A DNA stretch of 64,000 bases, taken from assembly GCF_001418105.1 (NCBI RefSeq), contig NZ_LIQI01000006.1, forward strand, positions 248,001-312,000. Direction: 5' to 3'. How positions within the stretch are numbered: the stretch's first letter is position 1; every line of letters starts with the position of its first letter. The translations under genes and the position numbers were made by a program. This document shows positions 8,791 through 17,781 of the stretch, one piece after another. This DNA comes from Lacinutrix himadriensis. Lineage in GTDB: Bacteria > Bacteroidota > Bacteroidia > Flavobacteriales > Flavobacteriaceae. The notes under the pieces are model-generated. The model ran no database searches. It saw only the letters and a program-made list of their open reading frames with translations, and was not told the origin of the DNA.

Positions 8791-9345
8791 ATGAAAAGAA
8801 GTAGTTTTTTTATTCTAGCATTAAGTGTCCTTTTTACAGTTGGTTGTAAAAAAGAAGTGAAACAAGAAACGGAAACTACCAAAGCCATGACCGCTAAAAA
8901 GGTGAAGATGAAGTTGGAACCCAAAAGCGATAGCAACGTTAAGGGTAATATCGCTTTTACGGAAGAAGATGGTAAAATTAGAATGGTTGCTATTATTGAA
9001 GGAATGGATCCAGGAACAACACACGCCATGCATATTCATGAAAAAGCAGATTGCTCTGCTGCAGATGGAACTTCTTCTGGAGGACATTGGAATCCAACTG
9101 CGCAACCTCACGGAAAATGGGGAGATGCCGCTGGATATCACAAAGGAGATATTGGTAATTTAACTGCACAAGAAAATGGTAGAGCATATTTAGAATTTTC
9201 TACAGAAGAATGGTGCTTAGGTTGTGGAGATCCAAATAAAGACATTTTAGGAAAAGCAATTATTGTTCATGCCGGAGCAGATGACTATGGTCAGCCAACA
9301 GGAAATGCTGGCGGACGCGTAAGTTGTGGAGGAATTATAGAATAA
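8791..9345 (+). CDS. sodC: Cu/Zn superoxide dismutase, lipoprotein
   Basis: A 184-residue SodC that dismutates superoxide outside the cytoplasm. It has a lipoprotein signal (lipobox LFTVGC). The copper/zinc ligands are recognisable as H81-x-H83, H99, H107, H117 and D120, and the C-terminal NAGGRVSCGGII supplies the disulfide Cys and conserved Arg. It has its own promoter and a strong terminator. Protection of the copper and heme proteins encoded to the left is a plausible but inferred role. Confidence 0.94.
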   Translation: MKRSSFFILALSVLFTVGCKKEVKQETETTKAMTAKKVKMKLEPKSDSNVKGNIAFTEEDGKIRMVAIIEGMDPGTTHAMHIHEKADCSAADGTSSGGHWNPTAQPHGKWGDAAGYHKGDIGNLTAQENGRAYLEFSTEEWCLGCGDPNKDILGKAIIVHAGADDYGQPTGNAGGRVSCGGIIE

Positions 9346-9366
9346 GAATAACCACATTTTTAAATA

Positions 9367-9396
9367 AAAAAAAAGCACAATTTTGTGCTTTTTTTT
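9367..9396 (+). terminator. Terminator after sodC
   Basis: GCACAA / TTGTGC with a TT loop, extended by eight A on the left and eight T on the right. It lies 21 bases after the sodC stop. Confidence 0.88.
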
Positions 9397-9697
9397 ATTT
9401 AAAATATTTACTAAGATTTACATTAAATAAGACTAAATGCAATTAAACCTATTGGTTTCTAAATTTCAAGATAGTAACGAATAAACCTTTAAGAAATCAC
9501 ACAATATGTATAGTGACCGTATGCATAACTCTATTATCACATTTTAATCAAATGCTGTTCAAGTTGTTCCCCTAGTCCCTGCACTTATTAGTGCTTAAAT
9601 TAAAAAGATTAATTATTGCAATACTGTTTGAGATAATTATAGTGTTCTTTTTTCTGTTTTATTTTTAGAGATTTCAAGATATCACCTTAGATATACC

Positions 9698-9949
9698 TCA
9701 AGTTCTATAAAGACAATTATTAAGTAATTCATGCTCACAAATACCTTCAACATCTATTATATTTTTCTCTAATTTCATCTTTACAAAACTATTTATCGAT
9801 AATGGATTATCTAGAAATATAGCAATATTTTTTTGTGCAAAGCGAGCCTAATCCATCTATAACCTAAATTATCTGCTACTATATTTATAACGGAGACATA
9901 AAAAACGGGTTCCTTTATAAAAACATTTCCCTGATTTTCAACAAACTAA
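9698..9949 (-). pseudogene. Possible decayed coding remnant
   Basis: Reading minus from about 9949, a protein-like stretch of about 40 codons (containing VADNLGYRWIRLALHKK) runs into a seven-A tract. After a one-base shift it continues (containing IFLDNPLSINSFVKMKLE) to TGA at 9700-9698. No start codon and no recognisable family were found. It may be chance. Confidence 0.2.
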
Positions 9950-9978
9950 AATAAACATTTGATTAAAAACGGGTCCAA

Positions 9979-9992
9979 TACGGGAAACCGTA
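9979..9992. promoter_or_regulatory. Palindrome upstream of the four-gene operon
   Basis: TACGG-GAAA-CCGTA is a perfect inverted repeat with a 4-nt centre, closely followed by AGGGATTT and preceded by AAAAACGGGT. It lies about 265 bases before the first ATG. It could bind a regulator; none is identified. Confidence 0.35.
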
Positions 9993-10255
9993 AGGGATTT
10001 CCTATGAACTCTCTTTAATTTGCTATGCAACAAAATAAAGCCAAAACACCAAATGATATATTTTAAATACAATAAAATGAAGCGCTTTACAAGCTATAAA
10101 ATCACTTTCAATTTAATCTTAAATCAAAAATAACTGTTCGTTTGTTCCATGCTATTTTGCTCTACCTCACTTTGCATAGGTTCTTCGCAAAATCTAAGTA
10201 TAACAATCCCTAACTAATCCTATCCAAATACGTTATAAACAATTAAACAACAAAG

Positions 10256-11566
10256 ATGAAAAACAAAAAAAACATTATTATTCTATCCCTATTAGTATGC
10301 GCTATCCAAGGAATATCGGCTCAAAAAACTAAAATACAAGAAAAAAAATACCAGAGAAGTTCCCTTCACAACGTTTTAGTGATAGGCGAAAGTTTCGAAA
10401 AGTCAGATTTAGTTGCTAAGTATTATGAAGCTTGGCCATTCCCTGATAAATATAATGATCAAAGAGTTGAATTAAATTCTTTTAACAGATCTGAATACAC
10501 ACTAACAGATGAAGAAAGAGAAGAACTAGGTATTAGCAAAAGTAAAACGAATGAAATGATTGGTAGCGCTTTATCTGATGCTGCCACTAATGCTACTTCT
10601 GGTGCTGTAACTGATAACTCAGAAGTACAGTATGAAATTGACAAATTTGTTAAAGCAAAAAAACTTCCTTTTGAATTGGTTTCTAAATGGTTTAATCTCG
10701 ATCATTTTGGTGAAGAGAACTATAACCCAATGAAGCTTATTCAAGATAGAGGAATTTACAGTGCTAGTGCGCAAGAAATATCTGAAGCAAACACCACTAA
10801 TAGAGGAACTAATGAACTTAAAAACTCTGGAAAATATTTAATAAAAAACACTTTTGTCGTTTTTACAAAAATGAATTTTGTTTCTAATGAACCAATAGCT
10901 TTAGCGGTTAAACAAACTGCTGATGCCGTAGCAAATGGATTATCATCTATGGCTAAAACTTTAGCTCTAAAAGCTTCTGAAAAAGCATATAATAAAACAA
11001 AAGAAGGATACTCGGTTTGGACTACAGCATGGTTATATCGTTTAGATTGGACAGACAAATCTTGGGCAGATTTAGCAAACCTAATTAAGACTAAAAAAAA
11101 TGGTGAAGATGTAAGTTTTGCTACTTTGGATGTAAACTTTGAATTTATTGGAAAAGAAAATGCTAGAAGTCTAGTTACGTTTTCATTAAAAGAAAAAAGA
11201 ACAGAAGAACAGATTATTGAATTGTCTACCATTCGAAACATTGATATGGTATATAGCAAACTTCAAAAAAAATATGATGTGTTTAAAACCAAGTCTCCAA
11301 TATTAATTGAAGATGGTGAAATTTATTCTAAAATAGGTATGAAAGAAGGATTAGAAGGAGGCGAAAGCTTTGAGGTCCTTGAAGAGATATGGAACAACGA
11401 AACTAATGATGTAACATACAAGAAAATTGCAACTATTAAAGTGGACAAAAAGCAAATATGGGATAACCGCTATGGAGCTAATGAAGAAAAAGAATTAGGT
11501 AAAACTCTTTTTAAAGGAAAAGTAAAGAATTTAGCCTCAGGAATGTTAATCAGACAAATTCAATAA
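10256..11566 (+). CDS. Exported protein of unknown function, first gene of a four-gene operon
   Basis: A 436-residue protein with a Sec signal peptide ending near GISAQ (residue 22). The middle has a small-residue-rich helix (ALSDAATNATSGAVTD). The C-terminal ~100 residues (from about KSPILIEDG) look like a small beta-rich domain with the pattern GMKEGLEGGESFEVLE. I do not recognise a named family. It is followed after 2 bases by the next gene, so the operon is tightly coupled. Periplasmic or outer-membrane location is inferred. Confidence 0.75.
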   Translation: MKNKKNIIILSLLVCAIQGISAQKTKIQEKKYQRSSLHNVLVIGESFEKSDLVAKYYEAWPFPDKYNDQRVELNSFNRSEYTLTDEEREELGISKSKTNEMIGSALSDAATNATSGAVTDNSEVQYEIDKFVKAKKLPFELVSKWFNLDHFGEENYNPMKLIQDRGIYSASAQEISEANTTNRGTNELKNSGKYLIKNTFVVFTKMNFVSNEPIALAVKQTADAVANGLSSMAKTLALKASEKAYNKTKEGYSVWTTAWLYRLDWTDKSWADLANLIKTKKNGEDVSFATLDVNFEFIGKENARSLVTFSLKEKRTEEQIIELSTIRNIDMVYSKLQKKYDVFKTKSPILIEDGEIYSKIGMKEGLEGGESFEVLEEIWNNETNDVTYKKIATIKVDKKQIWDNRYGANEEKELGKTLFKGKVKNLASGMLIRQIQ

Positions 11567-11568
11567 TC

Positions 11569-12096
11569 ATGAAAAAGACATTACTTTTTATTGCAATCTT
11601 ATTTTTTACAGTTGGAACGACAAATGCCCAATCTAGAAGAAACAAGAAAAAAGCAGATACAGAAACGGCTAAATGGAATTATGATATTGAATGTATTGGA
11701 GAAGCGAAAGCAGGAGTATACACACTTAAAGTTTTTTCAATATTAAGAGATGAAAGTATTGCCAGAGTACAAGCTTCTAAAAACGCTGTTCATGCTGTTA
11801 TATTTCAAGGAATTAATGCACAAGGTACCAAGTGTACCCAAAAACCAGCATTAGCAAGGTCTCCAAACTTAGAAACGGAATTTGAAGAATTTTTTAATGT
11901 TTTTTTTGAAAGTAAAGGCAAAAAAGACCTTAATAACTTTAGTAAATATGTTAACGTAATAGATGGTGTAACAGACAGAATAAAAGTAAGTAAAAAAGAA
12001 TACAGAATTGGCACATTAGTTACTGTAAACGTTGCTCTTTTAAGAAAAACACTAGAAAATGAAAACATTATAAAATCACTGGATAGTGGTTTTTAA
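11569..12096 (+). CDS. Exported protein of unknown function, second gene of the operon
   Basis: A 175-residue protein with a signal peptide ending at TTNAQ and then a basic stretch (SRRNKKK). The rest is a compact alpha/beta domain that is not assigned to a family. It begins 2 bases after the first operon gene and ends 12 bases before the third, so it is probably made with them. Confidence 0.72.
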   Translation: MKKTLLFIAILFFTVGTTNAQSRRNKKKADTETAKWNYDIECIGEAKAGVYTLKVFSILRDESIARVQASKNAVHAVIFQGINAQGTKCTQKPALARSPNLETEFEEFFNVFFESKGKKDLNNFSKYVNVIDGVTDRIKVSKKEYRIGTLVTVNVALLRKTLENENIIKSLDSGF

Positions 12097-12108
12097 AACT
12101 AATATAAA

Positions 12109-13071
12109 ATGAAATTAAAAAAACAAACATTAGTAATAATCATCACTCTATTAGCGGTAAACGTGTCGTTTTCTCAAGCTAAAAAACCAACTCTTATGGT
12201 AGTGCCAGCAGATACTTGGTGCTTTGAAAACGGATACACACAAACGATTAACAATCAAGGTGTGATTAAAGATATCCCATTGTACCAAATGGCACTTCAA
12301 CGTAATAGTGATTTGGCCTTAGTGATTACTCAAATTAATGGTTTATTAAGTGAAAGAGGATTTAGCGCGAAAGACTTATCTGCAGAACTAAAGAAAGTAG
12401 AAGCTAAAGCCGCTGAACAAGAATTAAGAGCTTCAAAAAACACTGGAGCAGAAGTTTCTGAAACACCTGTTGACGCTCTTAAAAAAACAGCTAAAGCAGA
12501 TATCATTCTTGAAATGAGTTGGGCAATTAATGATAATGGACTTGAAAAACAAGTTACTTTTATCTTAAGAGGTCTAGATGCTTATACAGGGAAACAAATA
12601 GCAGAAACTTCTGGTACAGGAGCTCCAGACTTTTCTAGTCCATTACCATTATTATTAGAAGAAGCTGTGAGTTCTAGAATTGACAAGTTTTTAGCAAGCT
12701 TACAAACTACTTTTGATGGATGGTTTGATAAAGGTAGAGAAGTTAATTTGGGAATTCGTGTTTGGGATGATTGGGAATACGATTTAGAATCTGAAGATTT
12801 TGGAAATGATGAATTAGGCTTTTTAATCGAAAATTGGTTAAATGACAACTGTGTAAATGGATCATACACAACTATGGATGCCGAGGCTACAATGATGAAT
12901 TTTGAACAAGTTAGAATCCCTATGACTTATGAGAGAAATGGAAAAGTTAGAGGAATGGATGCCAGAACTTGGGCTAAAGGCTTAAGCGCTTATCTTAAAG
13001 ATATGGGGATTATAAATAAATTAACTATTAGTGGATTAGGTGAAGCAACGCTTTATTTGGGCTCTAAATAA
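12109..13071 (+). CDS. DUF6175-like exported protein, third gene of the operon
   Basis: A 320-residue protein with a signal peptide ending at SFSQA. The start KPTLMVVPADTWC and the later DIILEMSW and ETSGTGAPDFSSPLP resemble the uncharacterised family DUF6175 of Bacteroidota; this recognition is from memory and not checked. The family has no known activity. The closing segment GEATLYLGSK suggests a beta-strand terminus. It lies 12 bases after the second gene and 13 before the fourth. Confidence 0.7.
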   Translation: MKLKKQTLVIIITLLAVNVSFSQAKKPTLMVVPADTWCFENGYTQTINNQGVIKDIPLYQMALQRNSDLALVITQINGLLSERGFSAKDLSAELKKVEAKAAEQELRASKNTGAEVSETPVDALKKTAKADIILEMSWAINDNGLEKQVTFILRGLDAYTGKQIAETSGTGAPDFSSPLPLLLEEAVSSRIDKFLASLQTTFDGWFDKGREVNLGIRVWDDWEYDLESEDFGNDELGFLIENWLNDNCVNGSYTTMDAEATMMNFEQVRIPMTYERNGKVRGMDARTWAKGLSAYLKDMGIINKLTISGLGEATLYLGSK

Positions 13072-13084
13072 TCAAACATTAACT

Positions 13085-14047
13085 ATGAAATATTATTTAA
13101 ATACATTAATTTTTTTTCTACTATTCTCCTATTCCTTTAGTCAGAATTCTTTAGGAAAAACAGATGATATAGGCAGAGTAAAGCTCTCTACTTATGTGTC
13201 TGATCAAATAGATGGTTTACCCGCTTCAGCTAAAAATTTATTAGAAAACAAGCTAAGCCAAATAACTTCAATAAATGGTTTGGGAGGAACGCGAAACTCT
13301 AGGTTTATAATAACTCCGAATGTCTCTCTATTATTCAAAGAAGTGCTTCCTGGACCACCAAGAAAAGTGGTAATCACTCTAGAAGTCTATTTTTATATTG
13401 GAGACGGAATTAAAGGAACGGTATTCTCTTCAGAAACTATAAAAGTAAAAGGTGTTGGAACAAGTGATACTAAAGCCTATATTTCAGCTATTAAACAAAT
13501 TAAAGCAAGAAATCCAATTTTTAAAGATTTTGTTAATCAAGGTAAAACCGAGATTATAGAATTTTACAATTCTCAATGTGACTTTATCCTAAAAGATGCC
13601 GAAGTATCAAAAAGCCAAAAGGATTACGATGGCGCTATTTATAAACTTATGGAAATTCCACAAGTAACTAAGGAATGTTATGAAACTGCAATGAATGAAG
13701 TTGCTATTGTATATAAAGAAAAAATGGATTACGAGTGTCAGCTGCATGTAACTAATGCCAAAAATGCTTGGAATACTGGACTAGATACTAATTCTGCAAA
13801 TTTAGCTTCTACTCATTTATCTCAAATAGATCCGGATTCTAAATGTTATGAAGAAGGAGTGAATTTATCTAAACTCATTGGAAAAAGAATTAAAGAGTTG
13901 GATCAAAGAGAATGGGATTTCAAAATGAAAAAATATGAAGACGAAGTAGAGAAAGAGAATAGCATAATTAAAGCAGCTAGAGATATTGGAGTTGCCAATG
14001 CTAAAAACCAACCAAAAGTTACTTACAACATAAGAAGCTGGTGGTAA
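13085..14047 (+). CDS. Exported protein of unknown function, fourth gene of the operon
   Basis: A 320-residue protein. The ATG at 13085 is preferred over one at 13040 because it starts directly on a clean signal peptide (MKYYLNTLIFFLLFSYSFSQ) and does not overlap the upstream gene. The N-terminal half (residues ~25-150) is a beta-rich domain. The C-terminal half has Cys-containing helices (QCDFILKDAEVSKSQKDYDGAIYKL begins a TPR-like pattern over two segments). Function is unknown. A terminator follows. Confidence 0.72.
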   Translation: MKYYLNTLIFFLLFSYSFSQNSLGKTDDIGRVKLSTYVSDQIDGLPASAKNLLENKLSQITSINGLGGTRNSRFIITPNVSLLFKEVLPGPPRKVVITLEVYFYIGDGIKGTVFSSETIKVKGVGTSDTKAYISAIKQIKARNPIFKDFVNQGKTEIIEFYNSQCDFILKDAEVSKSQKDYDGAIYKLMEIPQVTKECYETAMNEVAIVYKEKMDYECQLHVTNAKNAWNTGLDTNSANLASTHLSQIDPDSKCYEEGVNLSKLIGKRIKELDQREWDFKMKKYEDEVEKENSIIKAARDIGVANAKNQPKVTYNIRSWW

Positions 14048-14131
14048 TAGATTTTAAATATCATTTTCAAGGTTTTGAAAATAAAAACAGATTCATAATT
14101 ATATATGATACGTAATTGTTTGAAGTAATAT

Positions 14132-14168
14132 AATTCGTTCTCTTGATTGTTTTTTAAGAGAACGAATT
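14132..14168 (+). terminator. Terminator of the four-gene secreted operon
   Basis: Perfect 13-bp arms AATTCGTTCTCTT / AAGAGAACGAATT around an 11-nt loop, ending in TTTT. It lies 85 bases after the last stop. Confidence 0.8.
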
Positions 14169-14293
14169 TTAGGTATTAATATACCGAGAGAATTTATATA
14201 GACAAAGACTTTCTTTTGGGTATAAAAACTACCGAAAACAAAATGGTCATCTATTCCATTGTGTTTTATCATAAATAGATTTTCCTAAATAAA

Positions 14294-14568
14294 TTATTGT
14301 GTTCCCATTGTTTCAACATTGCTATGCAATCCTACAGTTGGTACAAAGAAATACATATTACCATCTCTTGCACATTATCTATTCTTGCCCTTGAAATGCG
14401 TAGAAATCTGTGATATCTGCTGTACCACTTGCAACTGCAGGAGCATCAATGTGATCTGCTGCTACCATAAAGAAACTAGCTATTGCTAAAGCTCCAATTT
14501 CAACAATATTTTTTATTTGTTTACTCACGCCATTAAAATTGTTCGTGAAAACTTTTAGTGTTTTTCAT
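14294..14568 (-). pseudogene. DUF4331-family gene remnant
   Basis: On the minus strand, ATG at 14568 begins a frame that breaks after 11 codons. A one-base shift near 14534 restores a reading frame with a signal-like helix followed by AADHIDAPAVASGTADITDF and YAFQ, the N-terminal hallmark of DUF4331 proteins. It ends at TAG (14381-14379). A third short frame (DGNMYFFVPTVGLHSNVE) runs to TAA at 14296-14294. A full DUF4331 protein is several hundred residues, so this is a frameshifted and heavily deleted relic. Confidence 0.65.
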
Positions 14569-14707
14569 AATAAATGAGGTTTTTAGTTAATTAATTTTTG
14601 ACTCTCAACCATACCTACGGAAAAAAGATAAAGTCGGTTTTAAAAAAGTTTAAATAGTTTTAGTTTGGCAGAAAAAATTATCTTTACACCAACCTAATAG
14701 GAAGACC

Positions 14708-15883
14708 ATGAATCCATCGGCAAATGGCTGGATAAACAAACTACTAAAAACGCTAGAGAACAGTAATACTCTAGAGGAAGCTTCTAATAACGCCTTTTAT
14801 TTAGCATTAAGAGAAAGCGGATTTATCTATGGAAATAACGTTACGATAGTTGAAAATTTATTGGATAAAAAAGATTTTACAAATGAAGAAATTTGTAAAA
14901 CCAACCTATTCTTATCCTTATATTTCGCTTATAAAAAGCTAGATAATTCTGAAAACTTCATCGATAGCATTATAGAATTCTATACGCAAATTGAAGAATA
15001 TAAAACCTCCTACTTTAAAGAACTTCTAGGAGAGAAAAAGTCGACCGGACTGTTAGAAAAAATAATTCATAAGCGTGTTTTAATTGAAGACAACCTCATC
15101 TCTAAAAGCTTCAATTATTTTATTACAAATGCACTACTATATATAGATGTACTTGCCTACAAGCATTATTTAAGAAATAAAACAATAACGGTAAACTATA
15201 TAAAGAACTTAGAATCTGCACTAGAGACTATTGTTTTATGTGTTTTAAATGCGAAACAAACCAAGAGCGAGTATGACACTAGTTTAATTAAGCTATTTGA
15301 ACAATCGCTACGCTATCAAAAGAAATATAATATTACGTATAGTCAAGCAATATCCTTTATCAAAAGCGAATTTGAAACGCAATACATTATAGATATGGCT
15401 TGCATGGCAACTTGGACAGACGCCTCTATTGATACTAAAGAACATGATTTTTTAAATCAGTTAGGAACAGATCTACAATTAGAACAGCAAACCGTTAACG
15501 AAGCTAAAGCCTCTATTTCGCTGTTTTTTAACACCTACAAAGATCAGATTGTATTACTTGGGTCTAAAAATATTGTAAAAACTTTTTACGATAATTCTAG
15601 TAAAATGGTAAGCAAGCTTATTTCTAGAAATAGCAAACGCTTGTATAAAGAATTAGGTGAAAGTAAAGAATTAGTAATGCTAATCTCGCAATCTACAGTT
15701 AGAGATCTTAGCGAAGAAGAACAAAAGAAAGTACAAAGTCAGTTATTAGATATCTTTAAATCGATACCTAGCTTGGCTATTTTTATACTTCCTGGTGGTG
15801 CATTATTACTGCCTTTAGTAATTAAGTTTATTCCTAAATTATTACCTAGTGCTTTTGATGATAATAGAATTGAAGAAGACTAA
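14708..15883 (+). CDS. LETM1-like / TerB-like protein
   Basis: A 391-residue protein with no signal peptide. Its C-terminal ~55 residues contain IPSLAIFILPGGALLLPLV and end near LLPSAFDDN, closely resembling the conserved LETM1 segment that follows the membrane helix in mitochondrial proteins. The middle (MACMATWTDASIDTKEHDFL) resembles a TerB-like helical segment. Proteins of this layout in Flavobacteriaceae have been annotated as LETM1-related. The bacterial role is unknown. It converges with fic, and the two stops overlap by 4 bases. Confidence 0.7.
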   Translation: MNPSANGWINKLLKTLENSNTLEEASNNAFYLALRESGFIYGNNVTIVENLLDKKDFTNEEICKTNLFLSLYFAYKKLDNSENFIDSIIEFYTQIEEYKTSYFKELLGEKKSTGLLEKIIHKRVLIEDNLISKSFNYFITNALLYIDVLAYKHYLRNKTITVNYIKNLESALETIVLCVLNAKQTKSEYDTSLIKLFEQSLRYQKKYNITYSQAISFIKSEFETQYIIDMACMATWTDASIDTKEHDFLNQLGTDLQLEQQTVNEAKASISLFFNTYKDQIVLLGSKNIVKTFYDNSSKMVSKLISRNSKRLYKELGESKELVMLISQSTVRDLSEEEQKKVQSQLLDIFKSIPSLAIFILPGGALLLPLVIKFIPKLLPSAFDDNRIEED

Positions 15884-16839
15884 CGTTTACGTTCTCTATT
15901 TACAATATAATTTAAAATAGCATCTTTAGTTGTATACCATACTCTTCCCTCTTTATGGGCATCAATTTTACCTTGTCTAGCCAATAAACTAACATACTCT
16001 TGACCATAAGGGACATCTGGTTCTTTAACAATAGTTGAAATTGCTTCGTAGTCTTGATCATTATTAGGAACAGCACTTAAATAAATATTTAAACTACGCT
16101 CCACAGCTTGACACACCAGTAACATAAGCTTATGATATTTACCTTTATTCGCTTGGTTTAAAGCTTCATAGTATTTTTTTCTATCTGTTGTTAAAATAAT
16201 AGCAGGAGGAAAACCAACTTTCATTAAAAGTAAATTCATAGCAAGACGAACCGTTCTACCATTACCATCAAAGAAAGGATGAATATGTACAAACTGATGA
16301 TGAAAAACCGTAGCTAACTCTATAGCGTTTAGCTGTAAAGGATTTTTATTCACAAAATCAACAAGATTATCCAGTAAATCTGGAACTTTACGTGCATTAG
16401 GCGGAATAAAATTTGCACCAGAAATACGAACAGAAGCATTGCGTAATCTACCAGCAAAATCATCTTCTATTACTCTTAATACCAAAGCGTGTAAAGATAA
16501 TATGTCTTTACTAGTCATTTTGTAAGCAGGTTTTACCAAACCATACACGTACTTTATAGCATGTTCATGATTTTTTGCTTCAAAATGCTCACGCAAAGAT
16601 TTACCTTTTACAGTAATACCTTCTTGTAAAACCATTTGTGTTTCGCGTAAGTTTAAAGTATTTCCTTCTATACTATTAGAGTTGTAGGTCCATTCTATTA
16701 GTAAAGATTCTCTAATACTATTTAAGGAAGCATTAGGTAAAGGCCTAGCCGCATTTAAAAGATTTAGCTTGTCTTGCAACCTTAAAAATGTAGTATTTAA
16801 TTCTTCTCTATATGTTAATTGAAATGCTACCACACACAA
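15880..16839 (-). CDS. Fic family protein (class II, self-inhibited AMP transferase)
   Basis: A 319-residue protein with the catalytic Fic motif HPFFDGNGR at residues 187-195, complete with the active His187. The inhibitory helix motif S-x3-E-G (S54 to G59) precedes the Fic fold, which is the class II arrangement where the Glu blocks ATP gamma-phosphate binding. A winged-helix-like C-terminus (about residues 260-319) may bind DNA or partners. It transfers AMP from ATP to a target hydroxyl group; the target is unknown. No separate antitoxin gene is adjacent. Confidence 0.92.
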   Translation of the reverse strand: MCVVAFQLTYREELNTTFLRLQDKLNLLNAARPLPNASLNSIRESLLIEWTYNSNSIEGNTLNLRETQMVLQEGITVKGKSLREHFEAKNHEHAIKYVYGLVKPAYKMTSKDILSLHALVLRVIEDDFAGRLRNASVRISGANFIPPNARKVPDLLDNLVDFVNKNPLQLNAIELATVFHHQFVHIHPFFDGNGRTVRLAMNLLLMKVGFPPAIILTTDRKKYYEALNQANKGKYHKLMLLVCQAVERSLNIYLSAVPNNDQDYEAISTIVKEPDVPYGQEYVSLLARQGKIDAHKEGRVWYTTKDAILNYIVNRERKR

Positions 16840-16887
16840 ATATACAAAATCGGATAGAGACTAAAAAGAATTTTGCCGATATTAAGA

Positions 16888-17643
16888 TTACTCCAACCAG
16901 TTTTTAAAATCCTTAACGCGCTCTCTTGCAACAATTACTTCTTGTTCGTTAAAGGAATTTAATTTGATCTGTAAACGCGAATTGGTATAACTTACCATAT
17001 CTTTTATGGCATGAATGTTAACAAAGAATTTTCTGTTTATTCGGAAAAAATGCTGTGGCTCTAATTCGTTTTCTAATTGTTCCAAAGTGGTATCTAGCAA
17101 ATAGTTCCTTCCTTCTGTAGTATATAAATACGTGCCTTTATTTTCACTGTAGAAACATTCAATATCCTCAATATTAATAAGTTTTAAATGCTGCCCAACT
17201 TTTACTGAAAATCTTTTTTTGTATTCTCGTTCTATAGGATTCACTAATAGTTTTTTAATATCATCAAAATCTAAAGTAACCTTTTGTTGTTTTGGGATTC
17301 GCGTTTTGTACTTGGCAACTGCTTTGGCTAAATCTTCATCATCAATAGGTTTTAATAAATAATCGATACTATTTAATTTGAAGGCTTGCAAAGCGTATTC
17401 ATCATAAGCAGTAGTGAAGATAACGGCAGATTGAATATCGATGCTTTCAAAAATCTCGAAGGATAATCCGTCACTTAACTGAATATCTAAAAAAATAAGA
17501 TCTGGATGCGCATTATTTTGAAACCAAGCAATCGATTCTTCTACAGAATGCAACATAGTTTCTGCCTTTACTCCTAAAGTATCTAGCATACGTTGTAGGC
17601 GTCTTGCAGATGGTTTCTCGTCTTCTATAATTATGGTTGTCAT
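16888..17643 (-). CDS. LytTR-type response regulator
   Basis: A 251-residue protein with a receiver domain (acidic pair ED near residue 7, phosphoacceptor Asp53 in FLDIQLSDG, Lys in YLLKPID) and a C-terminal LytTR DNA-binding domain from about residue 145. It is the partner of the LytS-like kinase encoded at 18455-19792, with two 2TM genes between. A long hairpin lies immediately upstream. Confidence 0.93.
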   Translation of the reverse strand: MTTIIIEDEKPSARRLQRMLDTLGVKAETMLHSVEESIAWFQNNAHPDLIFLDIQLSDGLSFEIFESIDIQSAVIFTTAYDEYALQAFKLNSIDYLLKPIDDEDLAKAVAKYKTRIPKQQKVTLDFDDIKKLLVNPIEREYKKRFSVKVGQHLKLINIEDIECFYSENKGTYLYTTEGRNYLLDTTLEQLENELEPQHFFRINRKFFVNIHAIKDMVSYTNSRLQIKLNSFNEQEVIVARERVKDFKNWLE

Positions 17644-17676
17644 ACTTGTATTTGCGTTAGCGATTGAAACGTTATC

Positions 17677-17720
17677 CTTTTTATGTTATCCTTTCTGTTT
17701 TGGAAGGATAACATAAAAAG
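17677..17720. repeat. 17-bp perfect stem-loop upstream of the LytTR regulator gene
   Basis: Arms CTTTTTATGTTATCCTT and AAGGATAACATAAAAAG are perfectly complementary around a 10-nt loop. It sits 34 bases before the regulator ATG, in the leader of its minus-strand transcript. GTTATCC also occurs just outside the stem (17671-17677). It could act as an attenuator, processing site or dispersed palindrome. It is not followed by a T run on the minus strand. Confidence 0.5.
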
Positions 17721-17781
17721 ATTTAAGTGGAAAGCGCGACCCTTTGCAGCTTTTTAGCGGAAGAGGGTAACGCCCAAAAAA

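Larger units (their letters stand above)
9397..10255. other. Long intergenic region before the four-gene secreted operon
   Basis: No intact gene is visible in about 860 bases. It holds a possible decayed minus-strand frame (9698-9949) and a palindrome at 9979-9992. AAAAACGGGT occurs twice, at 9901-9910 and 9965-9974. The last 250 bases are the likely leader and promoter zone of the operon starting at 10256. Confidence 0.5.
14048..14707. other. Intergenic region between the secreted operon and the LETM1-like gene
   Basis: Contains the operon terminator and the DUF4331 remnant described separately. The right-hand 140 bases are AT-rich and are the likely promoter zone of the gene at 14708. Nothing else was recognised. 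Confidence 0.5.

Noticed and set aside
13040-13084. Upstream ATG for the fourth secreted-operon gene
   Set aside because: It overlaps the previous gene and puts 15 residues before a clean signal peptide.
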